This document shows, one piece after another, positions 52,489 to 62,054 of a stretch of 64,000 nucleotides of DNA. The stretch is taken from assembly GCA_964542585.1 (NCBI GenBank), contig CAZIUI010000001.1, positions 1 through 64,000 of the forward strand, written 5' to 3'. Position 1 is the first letter of the stretch. The number at the start of each line of letters is the position of its first letter. Below the pieces are notes generated by a model that saw only the letters and a program-made list of their open reading frames with translations, was not told the DNA's origin and searched no databases. The position numbers were made by a program, and so were the translations under genes. This stretch comes from CAYYUA01 sp964542585 (GTDB lineage Bacteria; Bacteroidota; Bacteroidia; CAILMK01; CAYYUA01).

Positions 52489-52962
52489 ATGGAGGAGGGT
52501 TTGTTAATTGAACCAATTTACGCGGTGGCGTCTGGCCCTCAAACAGACGGGCTTTCTACATTTTTTATATATGCTGGAATAGCTGTTGGACTTGCGGGTG
52601 TTATACTGTTACTATCTTATCTGCTTGGCCAACGGCATGACAACGCACTGACTGGAGAAGTTTACGAGTCAGGTGTGCCTGCTGTTGGAAAAGCCAGGCT
52701 TCGGTTTTCCTCCCAATTTTACCTTGTTGCTATGCTATTTGTCATCTTTGATCTTGAGGCAGTTTTTATCATTGCCTGGGCGGTGGCATTTCAACAAGTA
52801 GGAATTACCGGATTTATAGCGGCAGGAGCATTTATCCTGATTCTAGCTGCCGTTTTGATCTATGAATGGAAAGTTGGAGCACTTGATTTTGGTCCGGATA
52901 ATAAAGGAATTATAAGGGCTTACAAACGATTAGATCCGAATGCTTTACCTAATGAACAATAG
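52489..52962 (+). CDS. nuoA: NADH-quinone oxidoreductase subunit A
   Basis: A 157-residue membrane subunit of complex I, first gene of the operon. The three expected helices are visible at about 25-47, 75-100 and 105-127. The family mark YESGVPAVGKARLRFSSQFYLVAMLFVIFDLEAVF (shown in two parts: YESGVPAVGKARLRFS and FYLVAMLFVIFDLEAVF) is intact, with the conserved Glu and Asp in the second part. The first 20 residues are a longer tail than in proteobacteria. It is followed by nuoB after 12 bases. Confidence 0.95.
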   Translation: MEEGLLIEPIYAVASGPQTDGLSTFFIYAGIAVGLAGVILLLSYLLGQRHDNALTGEVYESGVPAVGKARLRFSSQFYLVAMLFVIFDLEAVFIIAWAVAFQQVGITGFIAAGAFILILAAVLIYEWKVGALDFGPDNKGIIRAYKRLDPNALPNEQ

Positions 52963-52974
52963 AATTTCATTGAT

Positions 52975-53613
52975 ATGAAGTGGTGGTTAAGTCGTGCAGA
53001 ACAGCCGGAAACGGCAACTAAAGGTACGGGCTCTTTTGAGGAGACCGTTCAACAAAATGTGGTTTTCACCAGTTTGCAATCCATGGTTGCCTGGGGGCGA
53101 AAGAATTCCATTTGGCCTTTCAACTTTGGGCTATCCTGTTGTTACGTGGAAATGGCTACCTCCGTTACCAGTAAATATGACATATCCAGGTTTGGGGCTG
53201 AAGTATTGAGAGGTACGCCCCGCGAGGCTGACGTTATGATCATTGCAGGAACTCCTTTTATAAAAATGGCTCCCGTTATCAAGCGGCTCTATCAACAAAT
53301 GATGGAGCCGCGCTGGGTTATTTCTATGGGATCCTGTGCTAATTCCGGGGGCATGTACGACATTTATAGTGTTGTACAAGGCGTTGATAAGATATTGCCT
53401 GTGGATGTTTATGTACCGGGGTGCCCCCCGCGCCCCAACGCTTTTATGGAGGGCTTGTTAATGTTGAGTGACGCTGTTGGTAAAGAGCGCAGGCCCCTGA
53501 GTTGGGTCATAGGACCGCAAGGGGTAGAAAAACCTGAAGAACGTTCCAGAAGGGATGAAAAGCTGGCCGAGCGACAGGAAATGACTGAGCTTAGGCCACC
53601 GGATGATGTTTAA
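52975..53613 (+). CDS. nuoB: NADH-quinone oxidoreductase subunit B
   Basis: A 212-residue peripheral subunit that holds iron-sulfur cluster N2, next to the quinone site. The four Cys ligands are visible in the pattern LSCCYVEMA (CC near residue 46), GSCANSGGMY (about 121) and PGCPPRP (about 151). The first 25 residues and the acidic C-terminal extension (PEERSRRDEKLAERQEM) are outside the core and typical of Bacteroidota. It sits 12 bases after nuoA, and the fused nuoCD follows after 27 bases. Confidence 0.96.
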   Translation: MKWWLSRAEQPETATKGTGSFEETVQQNVVFTSLQSMVAWGRKNSIWPFNFGLSCCYVEMATSVTSKYDISRFGAEVLRGTPREADVMIIAGTPFIKMAPVIKRLYQQMMEPRWVISMGSCANSGGMYDIYSVVQGVDKILPVDVYVPGCPPRPNAFMEGLLMLSDAVGKERRPLSWVIGPQGVEKPEERSRRDEKLAERQEMTELRPPDDV

Positions 53614-53640
53614 AAACAGTAGGGTAAACCAAACCATAAT

Positions 53641-55398
53641 ATGAGTACGGTTGCATTGGACCAGGATATTGTTGCGCATCTACAAGATACTTTTGGCACT
53701 GAAAACCTTCTAGAGCAAGAAACCGCTGATCAATTTCCAACCTTATGGGTTCCTAAAAGCCAGTTAGTTGATATAGTCTATCACCTGAAACATGGGGTTC
53801 CAGCACCTTATACTTTGCTTTATGACCTTTCCGCTATCGATGAGCGTTCACGTGCCAATCGAAAAGGACAGCCTCCCTCCGATTTTACGGTATTTTACCA
53901 CCTCATGTCATTTGAGCGGAATCACGATGTGCGGCTAAAGGTCGCACTAGAAGGTGAATTCCCTTCAATACCCACAATAACCCACATTTGGTACAATGCC
54001 AACTGGTATGAGCGGGAAGTATACGACATGTTTGGGATAACTTTTGAAGATCATCCCTACCATGAAAGAATTCTCATGCCGGGTTATTGGCAAGGCCACC
54101 CGCTTCGTAAAGAACATCCCGCAAGAGGAACAGAGATTGGACCCTTCACGCTGCCAGATGATGAACAAGAACGTCAGGAAGAACATCTAAAGTTTAATCC
54201 TGAAGCCTGGGGAATGGAGCGGCAAAAAGCCGACTCTGACTTTATGTTTCTCAATGTGGGACCTCAGCACCCGGGTACCCATGGGGTTTTAAGAACGGTT
54301 TTACAGCTCGATGGTGAAGATATCGTAGACGCAGTACCGGAGATTGGTTTTCATCATAGAGGGGCTGAAAAAATGGGTGAACGGCAATCCTGGCACACGT
54401 ACATCCCATATACGGACCGCGTTGAATACCTGGCCGGTACCAATAACAATTTACCCTATGTGCTGGCATTAGAGCAGTTAGCAGGGATTGAGGTGCCCGA
54501 TCGGGTAAAGTACATCCGGGTCATGATGTGTGAGCTTTACCGGATTTCAAGTCACCTGGTTTGGTATGGCACTTTTGTTCAGGATATTGGCCACTTCTCA
54601 GGTGTGTTTTACATGTTTTCAGACCGTGAAAAAGTGCTTGAAATCTGTGAGGCTATTTGTGGGGATCGGATGCATCCGAATTGGTTCAGGATCGGTGGCG
54701 TTGCCCAGGATCTTCCAAGTGGTTGGGAGTCAATGGTTCAAAAGTTCCTTGATGATTTCCCAAAGCGTTTGAAGGACTATGACAAAATGTTGGTCAAAAA
54801 CCGGGTTTTCCGTGATAGAACCAAAGGAGTAGGGATCTACAACACCAAAGAAGCCATTGAATGGGGCGTTACAGGCCCCGGTTTAAGGGCTACCGGTTAC
54901 AAGTGGGATTTCAGAAAAGAGCGCCCTTATTCTGGTTATGAGCATTTTGATTTTGATGTTCCGGTAGGAGAAAACGGAGATGCCTTTGATAGGGCAATTG
55001 TACGTATAGAGGAAATGCGCCAGAGCTTGCGGATCATACAACAATGCGTGGATAATATGCCGGCTGGAGAGCACAAATCCCGTCACAGACTTACCACGCC
55101 CCCGCTCAAGGATAACACCATGCATGATATCGAAACCTTGATAGATCACTTTATGGGGGTAAGTTGGGGGCCAGTATTTCCAGCTGGGGAATCCTTGGTA
55201 TCTATTGAAGCTCCGAAAGGAAATAACGGTTATTACCTTGTCAGTGATGGTAGTACTGTTTCCTACAGGACCCGGATACGGACCCCATGTTTCCCACACC
55301 TTCAAATGCTGCCCTATATCTCAAGGGGTTATACCATTGCCGATATGCTCGCAATTTTGGGAAGTATTGATTATGTGTTATCCGATGTAGACCGTTGA
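53641..55398 (+). CDS. nuoCD: NADH-quinone oxidoreductase fused subunit CD
   Basis: A 585-residue protein in which NuoC (about 1-170) is joined to NuoD (about 195-585). The NuoC mark WYEREVYDMFGITFEDHPYHERILMPGYWQGHPLRKE is present in parts. NuoD begins at FMFLNVGPQHPGTHG (about 200), the quinone-site His and loop, and ends SIDYVLSDVDR. A short acidic linker (about 170-195) joins them. Such C-D fusions are also known in enterobacteria and others. The fused form places both parts at the quinone-reduction site. It precedes nuoE after 28 bases. Confidence 0.96.
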   Translation: MSTVALDQDIVAHLQDTFGTENLLEQETADQFPTLWVPKSQLVDIVYHLKHGVPAPYTLLYDLSAIDERSRANRKGQPPSDFTVFYHLMSFERNHDVRLKVALEGEFPSIPTITHIWYNANWYEREVYDMFGITFEDHPYHERILMPGYWQGHPLRKEHPARGTEIGPFTLPDDEQERQEEHLKFNPEAWGMERQKADSDFMFLNVGPQHPGTHGVLRTVLQLDGEDIVDAVPEIGFHHRGAEKMGERQSWHTYIPYTDRVEYLAGTNNNLPYVLALEQLAGIEVPDRVKYIRVMMCELYRISSHLVWYGTFVQDIGHFSGVFYMFSDREKVLEICEAICGDRMHPNWFRIGGVAQDLPSGWESMVQKFLDDFPKRLKDYDKMLVKNRVFRDRTKGVGIYNTKEAIEWGVTGPGLRATGYKWDFRKERPYSGYEHFDFDVPVGENGDAFDRAIVRIEEMRQSLRIIQQCVDNMPAGEHKSRHRLTTPPLKDNTMHDIETLIDHFMGVSWGPVFPAGESLVSIEAPKGNNGYYLVSDGSTVSYRTRIRTPCFPHLQMLPYISRGYTIADMLAILGSIDYVLSDVDR

Positions 55399-55426
55399 GG
55401 GATCATTTCGATATAAAAATACGGCC

Positions 55427-55891
55427 ATGTTAAGTGACCAGGAGAAACGAGAAATAGACGAAGAAATTGCGATTTACCCAGCAAAGGAAAATGCCTGTCT
55501 GGAGGCGCTTCAGGTTGTTCAGAAACACCGAAATTGGGTTTCAGATGATGCGCTAAAGAGCGTAGCTGAATACCTTGAGATGACCCCTGATGAGCTAGAG
55601 GGTGTAGCAACTTTTTACAACCTGATTTTTCGCAAGCCTGTTGGCCGGAACGTTATCCTGATGTGTGAAAGCATCAGTTGTTGGGTATTAGACTATGAGC
55701 GATTGATGAGCTACATTAAACAAAAGCTCAATCTAGACCTTGGAGAAACAACACCGGATAACCGGTTTACCCTGTTAACCATTCCTTGCTTAGGGAATTG
55801 TGATCATGGTCCGGCTATGATGGTTAATGATAACCTTCACCAGGATTTGACAGAGGATCGTATTGACGAAATACTAAAGCAGTACACTTAA
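55427..55891 (+). CDS. nuoE: NADH-quinone oxidoreductase subunit E
   Basis: A 154-residue [2Fe-2S] subunit. The thioredoxin-like core has the four Cys ligands in MCESISCW (C-x4-C) and CLGNCDHGP (C-x3-C). The N-terminal helical part (about 1-75) contains VSDDALKSVAEYLEMTPDELEGVATFYN, typical of NuoE/HoxE. It takes electrons from the flavin in NuoF, whose gene follows after 12 bases. Confidence 0.95.
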   Translation: MLSDQEKREIDEEIAIYPAKENACLEALQVVQKHRNWVSDDALKSVAEYLEMTPDELEGVATFYNLIFRKPVGRNVILMCESISCWVLDYERLMSYIKQKLNLDLGETTPDNRFTLLTIPCLGNCDHGPAMMVNDNLHQDLTEDRIDEILKQYT

Positions 55892-55903
55892 AAATGAGGA
55901 GAA

Positions 55904-57166
55904 ATGGAAAAGCCGCTGACTAAAGATATTCGGGAAGATAGAACACCACTTACGCTAAAGGAATATGAAGCAACAGGCGGTTATGAGGCGTTAAAATACG
56001 CCTTAGCCAATATGAAACCCAGTGAGGTGACGGGAGAAGTGAAACAGGCCAATGTAAAAGGTCGTGGTGGCGCTGGGTTCCCACTGGGCATGAAGTGGGG
56101 TTTTGTAGATATTAGCGATAATGCCCCTCATCCTAAATACCTGATCGCTAACGCTGATGAGATGGAACCCGGTACGTTTAAGGACCGGCTCCTTATGGAA
56201 GGTAATCCCCACCAATTGATAGAGGGGATGATCCTTGCAGCTTATGCCATTAGGGCTGATATTGCTTTTATTTTCCTTAGATGGGCTTACAGAGAGGCCG
56301 AAGCTCGGCTAAAGCATGCTATTAAAGAGGCCGAAGAAGCTGGATACCTGGGTAAAAATATCCTGGGCTCGGGCTGGGGTTTAGAAATGCACATTCACAC
56401 AAGCGTGGGACGTTACATGTGTGGCGAAGAAACGGGACTCATAAACGCGTTGGAAGGTAAACGGGCAACGCCAAGGGCTAAGCCCCCATTTCCTCAAGCA
56501 GTCGGACTTTTTGGTAAGCCCACTATTGTTAACAATGTGGAGTCGTTATGTAACATCCCCCACATCGTGAACAATGGAGCTCAGTGGTTTCTGAACCTTG
56601 GTATATCCGATGAAGGGGGCACTAAACTGTACGGGGTTAGTGGAAATGTGAAAAATCCCGGTGTTTGGGAACTTCCCTTGGGCGTTTCTATGCGCACCAT
56701 CATTGAGGAATATGCCGGTGGGATGAAAAATGGTCATCAATTCAGGGCCGCACTTCCTGGTGGCGCTTCTACTGATTTTCTGACGACTGATCACATGGAC
56801 GATATGATGGATTATAAAACGGTCATGGACAATGGAAGCCGGTTAGGAACCGGATTACTCATTGTTCTGGATGATCAAACGTCAGTCGTTGGCTTTGTCG
56901 CCAACCTTGAAAAGTTTTTTGCGCAAGAATCCTGTGGCTGGTGCACACCCTGCCGCGATGGAATACCTTATGTGCAGAAAACACTGTTAAACATGTACAA
57001 TGGCTACGGCAAGCCCGGCGACATTGAAATACTTGAAGAACATACCAGTTATTTAGCGCCAGGTAAAACCTTTTGCGCTTTTGCACCGGGGGCTATGGAG
57101 CCCTTACAAAGTGCTCTAAAATACTTCAGAGAAGATTTTGAAGCCTGCATCGCTGAACCTGCTTAA
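55904..57166 (+). CDS. nuoF: NADH-quinone oxidoreductase subunit F
   Basis: A 420-residue subunit with the NADH and FMN sites and cluster N3. The FMN loop is KGRGGAGFPLGMKW (about 49-62), and the NADH-binding part has IANADEMEPGTFKDR and YMCGEETGLINALEGKRATPR. The four Cys ligands of N3 are ESCGWCTPCR (about 346-355) and TFCAFAPGA (about 394). The length and motifs match the family without gaps. nuoG follows after 14 bases. Confidence 0.97.
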   Translation: MEKPLTKDIREDRTPLTLKEYEATGGYEALKYALANMKPSEVTGEVKQANVKGRGGAGFPLGMKWGFVDISDNAPHPKYLIANADEMEPGTFKDRLLMEGNPHQLIEGMILAAYAIRADIAFIFLRWAYREAEARLKHAIKEAEEAGYLGKNILGSGWGLEMHIHTSVGRYMCGEETGLINALEGKRATPRAKPPFPQAVGLFGKPTIVNNVESLCNIPHIVNNGAQWFLNLGISDEGGTKLYGVSGNVKNPGVWELPLGVSMRTIIEEYAGGMKNGHQFRAALPGGASTDFLTTDHMDDMMDYKTVMDNGSRLGTGLLIVLDDQTSVVGFVANLEKFFAQESCGWCTPCRDGIPYVQKTLLNMYNGYGKPGDIEILEEHTSYLAPGKTFCAFAPGAMEPLQSALKYFREDFEACIAEPA

Positions 57167-57180
57167 GAAACCTTGCTGCT

Positions 57181-59946
57181 ATGGCAACGATTTATATTGA
57201 TAATGAAGCTTATGAGGCCAGAGACCGGCAGAACCTGCTAGAGGCCTGCCTGTCAAATGGTTTAGATCTACCATACTTTTGCTGGCATCCGGAATTAGGC
57301 TCTGTAGGTGCTTGTCGGCAATGTGCCGTTAAGCAATACAAAGACGAAAACGATACGCAGGGCAAACTGGTGATGTCCTGTATGACACCAGTTTCCGATG
57401 GGGCGCAGGTTTCAATTAAAGATCCCGAAGCTGATCAGTTCCGAAAAAGCATTATTGAGGAATTGATGACCAATCATCCGCATGATTGCCCAACTTGTGA
57501 TGAAGGTGGGCACTGTCACCTTCAGGATATGACAATCATGACGGGCCATAACTACCGGCGTTTTCGCTTCAATAAAAAAACTTTCAGAAATCAGGATCTG
57601 GGGCCCTTCATCCATCACGAGATGAACCGGTGTATAACTTGTTATCGCTGTGTTCGGTTTTATCGGGATTATGCAGGTGGCCGTGATTTGAAAGAGCAAG
57701 CCAACGGAGTAAGAACTTATTTTGGCCGCCATGAGGATGGTCCGCTTCAAAATGAGTTTAGTGGTAATCTGGTGGAAGTTTGCCCAACCGGTGTATTCAC
57801 GGATAAAACTTATCGTCAGCATTATACCCGCAAATGGGATTTGACCACAGCTCCATCCGTTTGTCATCATTGCGGCTTAGGTTGCAACATCATAGCAGGT
57901 GAACGGTATGGCTCGCTTCGCCGGGTTGAAACACGCTACAATGGAGAGGTAAATGGGTATTTCTTATGTGACCGCGGACGTTTTGGTTATGAATTCGTAA
58001 ACCATGATGAGCGGCTATGCTACCCCCTTCAAAAAGAACAAGATGGTAATCAGCATTCTATTCCTAAAGAGCGGGCACTTAGTGAAATCAGCAATATCCT
58101 TGAGAATAGTCAAAAGCCCATTGGAATTGGCTCACCGCGTGCTTCGATGGAATCCAACCAAATGTTAAAAGCATTAGTAGGAGAAGAACATTTCTATCTG
58201 GGCATGGCTGATAAGGACTATCATCTGACACGTAAAGCTTACGATATCCTGCAGAATGGGCCTGCCCGAACACCAGGGCTTCGGGAAATTCAAGAAGCGG
58301 ATGCGGCTTTTGTTTTGGGAGAGGATATAACTAATACTGCTCCTTTAGCAGCCCTTTATTTACGGCAGGTTGTAAAGACTCAACCCCGTGAAAAGGCGAT
58401 GGAGCAAGCTGGAATTCCTGATTGGCAGGAATTAGCCCTTCAGAATGCCACCTACAATCAATATGGCCCGCTACACCTGGCCACTCACACGTGGACTAAG
58501 CTAGAAGATGTCGCCTCTGCTTCAATTCACGCTTCTAATGAAGGCATTGCAAGGCTTGGCCATGCCGTTGCAAACCTTATCAATTCCAATGCACCTTCGG
58601 TTGAAGGGTTGACAGTAGAAGAACAGGCCAAAGCCGACAAAATTGCTGACAACCTGAAAAATGCAAAGCGCCCCCTAGTGGTTTCAGGTACCAGCGCAGG
58701 TAGTGAGGCAGTTATGGAGGCTGCTGCTAATATTGCTTACGCGCTATCTACCAGTGAGGAGCCAGCTGAGCTTGCGCTAACTGTACCAGAAGCAAATTCG
58801 ATGGGTCTGGCAATGCTTGATGGTAAGCCTTTATCTGAAGGGCTTGATGCACTCCAAAACCGGGAAGCTGATACTATCGTCTCTCTGGAAAACGACCTTT
58901 ACAGGCGAGCAGGTCATGATAAAATAGCCAAAGCGTTAAGTGATGCGGCTCACCTTATAGCAATTGATCATACAGCAAATGCCACTACCCGTCAGGCAGA
59001 TGTGGTGCTACCGGCTGGTAGTTTTGCTGAGTCGGATGGTACGCTTATTAACAATGAAGGCCGGGCGCAGCGATTTTACCAGGTTTATGTGACCGAGAAT
59101 GATATCCATGAAAGTTGGCGTTGGCTCCGTGAAATTTTCCATGCGCTAGGTAGGGGTGATGTTGTTGAAGATCTCCAGTCTCTTGATGACTTCACGCAGC
59201 GGGTCATTCAATCCAACTCCGTATTCAAGCCTATGGAAGACATTGCGCCACCACCGGGCTTTCGTATCCATGGTCAGAAAATTCCCCGGCAATCTCACCG
59301 GTACAGTGGTCGAACAGCTATTGGCGCTCACAAAAATGTTAGTGAAGAAAAGCCACCCGAAGATGAGGATTCTCCCCTCTCCTTTACAATGGAGGGATTT
59401 AGGGGTACGGTGCCCTCATCGAGTATATCTTACTTTTGGTCTCCAGGCTGGAGTTCAATTCAGTCCGTGAATAAATTTCAAATTGAGGTAGGGGGCAAGC
59501 TTCATGGCGGAGATCCTGGCAAGCGACTTATAGAGCCTGCTTCGATTGAGGAATGGCAGTTTTACCAAGATCCACCGAAGGCTTTTATGCCGCATGAAAA
59601 CACCTTTGAAGTTGTGCCACTTTATCACATTTTCGGCTCAGAAGAACAAAGTATGAACGCACCAGCCGTACAACAGCGAGCTGCAGGTCCTTATTTAGCT
59701 TTATCTGAAGAAGACGCAAAGCAAATCGGAGTTCTTGAGGATGACATTGTGGATATAAGTTTTGATGAAGTACAGTTGAGTTTACCGGTACATCTTAGGT
59801 CTGACTTGCCAAAGGGATTGGTGGGTTATCCGCGTGGATTACCCGGTTTACCGGAACTTAACTTGCCATCGCAGGCTGGTTTAAAGAAATCCGAAAGTAC
59901 CGTTCCATCTATTTCAGCACAGCCCGCAGTACATAGCGAAGTTTAA
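57181..59946 (+). CDS. nuoG: NADH-quinone oxidoreductase subunit G
   Basis: A 921-residue subunit. The N-terminal [2Fe-2S] ferredoxin (Cys in YFCWHPELGSVGACRQCAVK) is followed by the HxxxCxxC cluster region (HPHDCPTCDEGGHCHLQD) and a two-cluster segment CITCYRCVRF. CHHCGLGCNIIAGE (about 228-241) is the C-x2-C-x3-C motif of the extra cluster N7, present in some NuoG. The long C-terminal part is the molybdopterin-like domain without metal, with a final beta region (about 745-900) that lacks the molybdenum ligands, as in other complex I. No truncation. It is followed by nuoH after 21 bases. Confidence 0.95.
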   Translation: MATIYIDNEAYEARDRQNLLEACLSNGLDLPYFCWHPELGSVGACRQCAVKQYKDENDTQGKLVMSCMTPVSDGAQVSIKDPEADQFRKSIIEELMTNHPHDCPTCDEGGHCHLQDMTIMTGHNYRRFRFNKKTFRNQDLGPFIHHEMNRCITCYRCVRFYRDYAGGRDLKEQANGVRTYFGRHEDGPLQNEFSGNLVEVCPTGVFTDKTYRQHYTRKWDLTTAPSVCHHCGLGCNIIAGERYGSLRRVETRYNGEVNGYFLCDRGRFGYEFVNHDERLCYPLQKEQDGNQHSIPKERALSEISNILENSQKPIGIGSPRASMESNQMLKALVGEEHFYLGMADKDYHLTRKAYDILQNGPARTPGLREIQEADAAFVLGEDITNTAPLAALYLRQVVKTQPREKAMEQAGIPDWQELALQNATYNQYGPLHLATHTWTKLEDVASASIHASNEGIARLGHAVANLINSNAPSVEGLTVEEQAKADKIADNLKNAKRPLVVSGTSAGSEAVMEAAANIAYALSTSEEPAELALTVPEANSMGLAMLDGKPLSEGLDALQNREADTIVSLENDLYRRAGHDKIAKALSDAAHLIAIDHTANATTRQADVVLPAGSFAESDGTLINNEGRAQRFYQVYVTENDIHESWRWLREIFHALGRGDVVEDLQSLDDFTQRVIQSNSVFKPMEDIAPPPGFRIHGQKIPRQSHRYSGRTAIGAHKNVSEEKPPEDEDSPLSFTMEGFRGTVPSSSISYFWSPGWSSIQSVNKFQIEVGGKLHGGDPGKRLIEPASIEEWQFYQDPPKAFMPHENTFEVVPLYHIFGSEEQSMNAPAVQQRAAGPYLALSEEDAKQIGVLEDDIVDISFDEVQLSLPVHLRSDLPKGLVGYPRGLPGLPELNLPSQAGLKKSESTVPSISAQPAVHSEV

Positions 59947-59967
59947 AGCATTTTAAATTCCCTAACC

Positions 59968-60918
59968 ATGGCAACCATCTCGGTCGTGCTTTTGATTGTA
60001 TTTTCAATTTCCCCTGCCCTTATTTGGGTAGAGCGTAGAATGTTGGCTTTTTGGCAAGACCGGAAAGGGCCTAATAGGGTAGGACCATTAGGGATTTTTC
60101 AGCCAGTAGCTGATGCTGTAAAGCTTATTTTTAAAGAAGACTGGACGCCACCCTTTGCTGATCGGTTTGTTTTTATCCTGGCACCCACGATAATCGTTAT
60201 AAGCATTTTGATGAGCTTCATGATTATCCCTTTTACTCCCGATCTGGTGGTGCTAGATCTTAATATTGGGGTGTTGTTTTATTTGGCCATGTCTTCCCTC
60301 GGGGCTTATAGTTTAGTCTTAGGAGGTTGGGCTTCTAATAGTAAATATTCGCTGATAGGAGCTATGAGGGGCGCCTCACAAATGATTACTTACGAAGTTT
60401 TCCTGGGCCTGTCCTTGATGGGAATTGTGATATTAAGTGGCTCTTTGAGCCTTAAGGATATTGTTTTAGCTCAAAAAGATGGCTGGTATGTTTTCCCGCA
60501 GTTCCTGGGTTTCTTCCTGTTTTTGGTAGCTGCACTTGCGGAGAGCCATCGTCTGCCTTTTGATTTACCGGAATCAGAAAGTGAATTAGGAGCGGGCTTC
60601 CACTCAGAATATTCCGGGATGAAGTTCGGGATGTTCTTTTTGGGTGAATACATGGGAATTGTCCTGATATCCGCTCTTACCACGACCTTTTTTCTAGGAG
60701 GTTGGCTACCCCCGGTTGACATGGCCTGGGCTAATGCAATTCCGCCCATCATTTGGTTTATGGGCAAAACCTTTATTTTCATTCTGTTATTTATTTTACT
60801 TCGAGCATCTATTCCGAGGCCCCGTTATGATCAGCTATTGGGGTATGGATGGAAAATCATGTTACCTTTGGCACTCCTGAATTTATTAGGAACAGGAATT
60901 TTTACCCTGTTGACTTAA
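59968..60918 (+). CDS. nuoH: NADH-quinone oxidoreductase subunit H
   Basis: A 316-residue membrane subunit that forms the quinone channel. It has the family marks WVERRMLAFWQDRKGPNRVGPLG (about 20-42, in two parts: ERRMLAFWQDRKGPNRVG) and SESELGAGFHSEYSGMKF (about 204-221), with the acidic residues that link quinone binding to proton pumping. About eight helices are visible. It starts near the middle of the first helix compared with homologues, so a slightly earlier start is possible, but no better ATG is in frame. Confidence 0.94.
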   Translation: MATISVVLLIVFSISPALIWVERRMLAFWQDRKGPNRVGPLGIFQPVADAVKLIFKEDWTPPFADRFVFILAPTIIVISILMSFMIIPFTPDLVVLDLNIGVLFYLAMSSLGAYSLVLGGWASNSKYSLIGAMRGASQMITYEVFLGLSLMGIVILSGSLSLKDIVLAQKDGWYVFPQFLGFFLFLVAALAESHRLPFDLPESESELGAGFHSEYSGMKFGMFFLGEYMGIVLISALTTTFFLGGWLPPVDMAWANAIPPIIWFMGKTFIFILLFILLRASIPRPRYDQLLGYGWKIMLPLALLNLLGTGIFTLLT

Positions 60919-60950
60919 ATTGCTTAGGTAGGTTAAAGAAAATTGACCTT

Positions 60951-61466
60951 ATGTGGAGTATATTCAGAAGTTTAGCAATGGTTTTCATGCACATCTTTAG
61001 CAAGAAAGAAACCATTGAGTATCCCGATACTAAACCTTATTTAGCGCCTCGTTATCGCGGCCGAATTATCCTTAGCCGTGATCCGGATGGAGGAGAGCGC
61101 TGTGTGGGATGCTATCTATGTGCGGTGGCCTGCCCAGTTGATTGCATAGCTCTTCAGGCTACTGAGGATGAAAACGGAAGGCGCTACCCTGAGACCTTCC
61201 AGATTAACTTCTCAAGGTGTATATATTGTGGTTTATGCGAGGAAGCTTGTCCAACCTACGCTATTCAATTAACACCTGATTACGAAATGGCTGAATACAA
61301 CCGTCAAAATATGGTTTACGAGAAAGAACACCTGCTAATCAATGGGCAGGGTAAACACCATGGTTACAATTATTACAAGGTTTCTGGAATGGCAATTGGT
61401 GGAAAAGATAAAGGGCAAGCTGAGCGAGAAGAAGAGCCCGTTGATACCAAAAGTCTTATCCCCTAA
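60951..61466 (+). CDS. nuoI: NADH-quinone oxidoreductase subunit I
   Basis: A 171-residue subunit with two [4Fe-4S] clusters. Its cluster motifs are CVGCYLCAVACPVDCI and CIYCGLCEEACPTYAI (each C-x2-C-x2-C-x3-C-P). The ATG at 60951 (MWSIFRSLAMVFMH) is preferred: a longer frame that opens at 60849 overlaps nuoH by 70 bases and lacks any family match. It conducts electrons from NuoG to N2. nuoJ follows after 39 bases. Confidence 0.95.
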   Translation: MWSIFRSLAMVFMHIFSKKETIEYPDTKPYLAPRYRGRIILSRDPDGGERCVGCYLCAVACPVDCIALQATEDENGRRYPETFQINFSRCIYCGLCEEACPTYAIQLTPDYEMAEYNRQNMVYEKEHLLINGQGKHHGYNYYKVSGMAIGGKDKGQAEREEEPVDTKSLIP

Positions 61467-61505
61467 ATTCGCGACTTCAATTCGGGCTCTAAACCCTAGC
61501 TATTA

Positions 61506-62054
61506 ATGGACCTCAGCGTTGTCTTTTACACAGCTGCCGCCGTTTCGATCTTTTCCACTATAATGGTGATTACTCGGTATAATGGGGTACATGCCCTTTT
61601 ATGGCTTATATTATCGCTTTTATCAATGGCCATGATTTTTTTCACGCTCGGAGCGCCCTTCTTAGCAGCGCTTGAAGTAGTGATCTATGCGGGAGCCATT
61701 ATGGTGCTTTTCATTTTTGTGGTCATGATGCTCAACCTTGGTCAGGACCAGGTTAGAACCGAACGAAAGTGGCTTACACCTAAGAGTTGGGTCATGCCAT
61801 CTCTTTTTGCGTTAATCCTGCTTGTTGAACTTCTTTATATCTTAAGTGCAGGTACCCCTGAAGGGCTTGATCCAGCCAAAATAAATCCAAAAGCCATTGG
61901 AAAAGCTTTGTATGGTCCTTACTTAATAGGTGTTGAATTAACAGCCATTCTGTTGATGGCCGGTATTGTAGGGGCTTACCATATTGGCCGTAAGAAAAAA
62001 CAAGCCGTTCATCGTTACATGAAAGAAGAGGTTACTGATGGAAGTACCCGTTAA
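61506..62054 (+). CDS. nuoJ: NADH-quinone oxidoreductase subunit J
   Basis: A 182-residue membrane subunit with five helices. The conserved segment is ALEVVIYAGAIMVLFIFVVMML (about 55-76). The protein ends in a basic tail (GRKKKQAVHRYMKEE). Its end overlaps the next gene (nuoK) by 17 bases, so the two are coupled. Confidence 0.94.
   Translation: MDLSVVFYTAAAVSIFSTIMVITRYNGVHALLWLILSLLSMAMIFFTLGAPFLAALEVVIYAGAIMVLFIFVVMMLNLGQDQVRTERKWLTPKSWVMPSLFALILLVELLYILSAGTPEGLDPAKINPKAIGKALYGPYLIGVELTAILLMAGIVGAYHIGRKKKQAVHRYMKEEVTDGSTR

Noticed and set aside
60849..60950. N-terminal extension of NuoI
   Set aside because: The longer frame overlaps nuoH by 70 bases and its extra 34 residues match nothing in the NuoI family; the ATG at 60951 fits.
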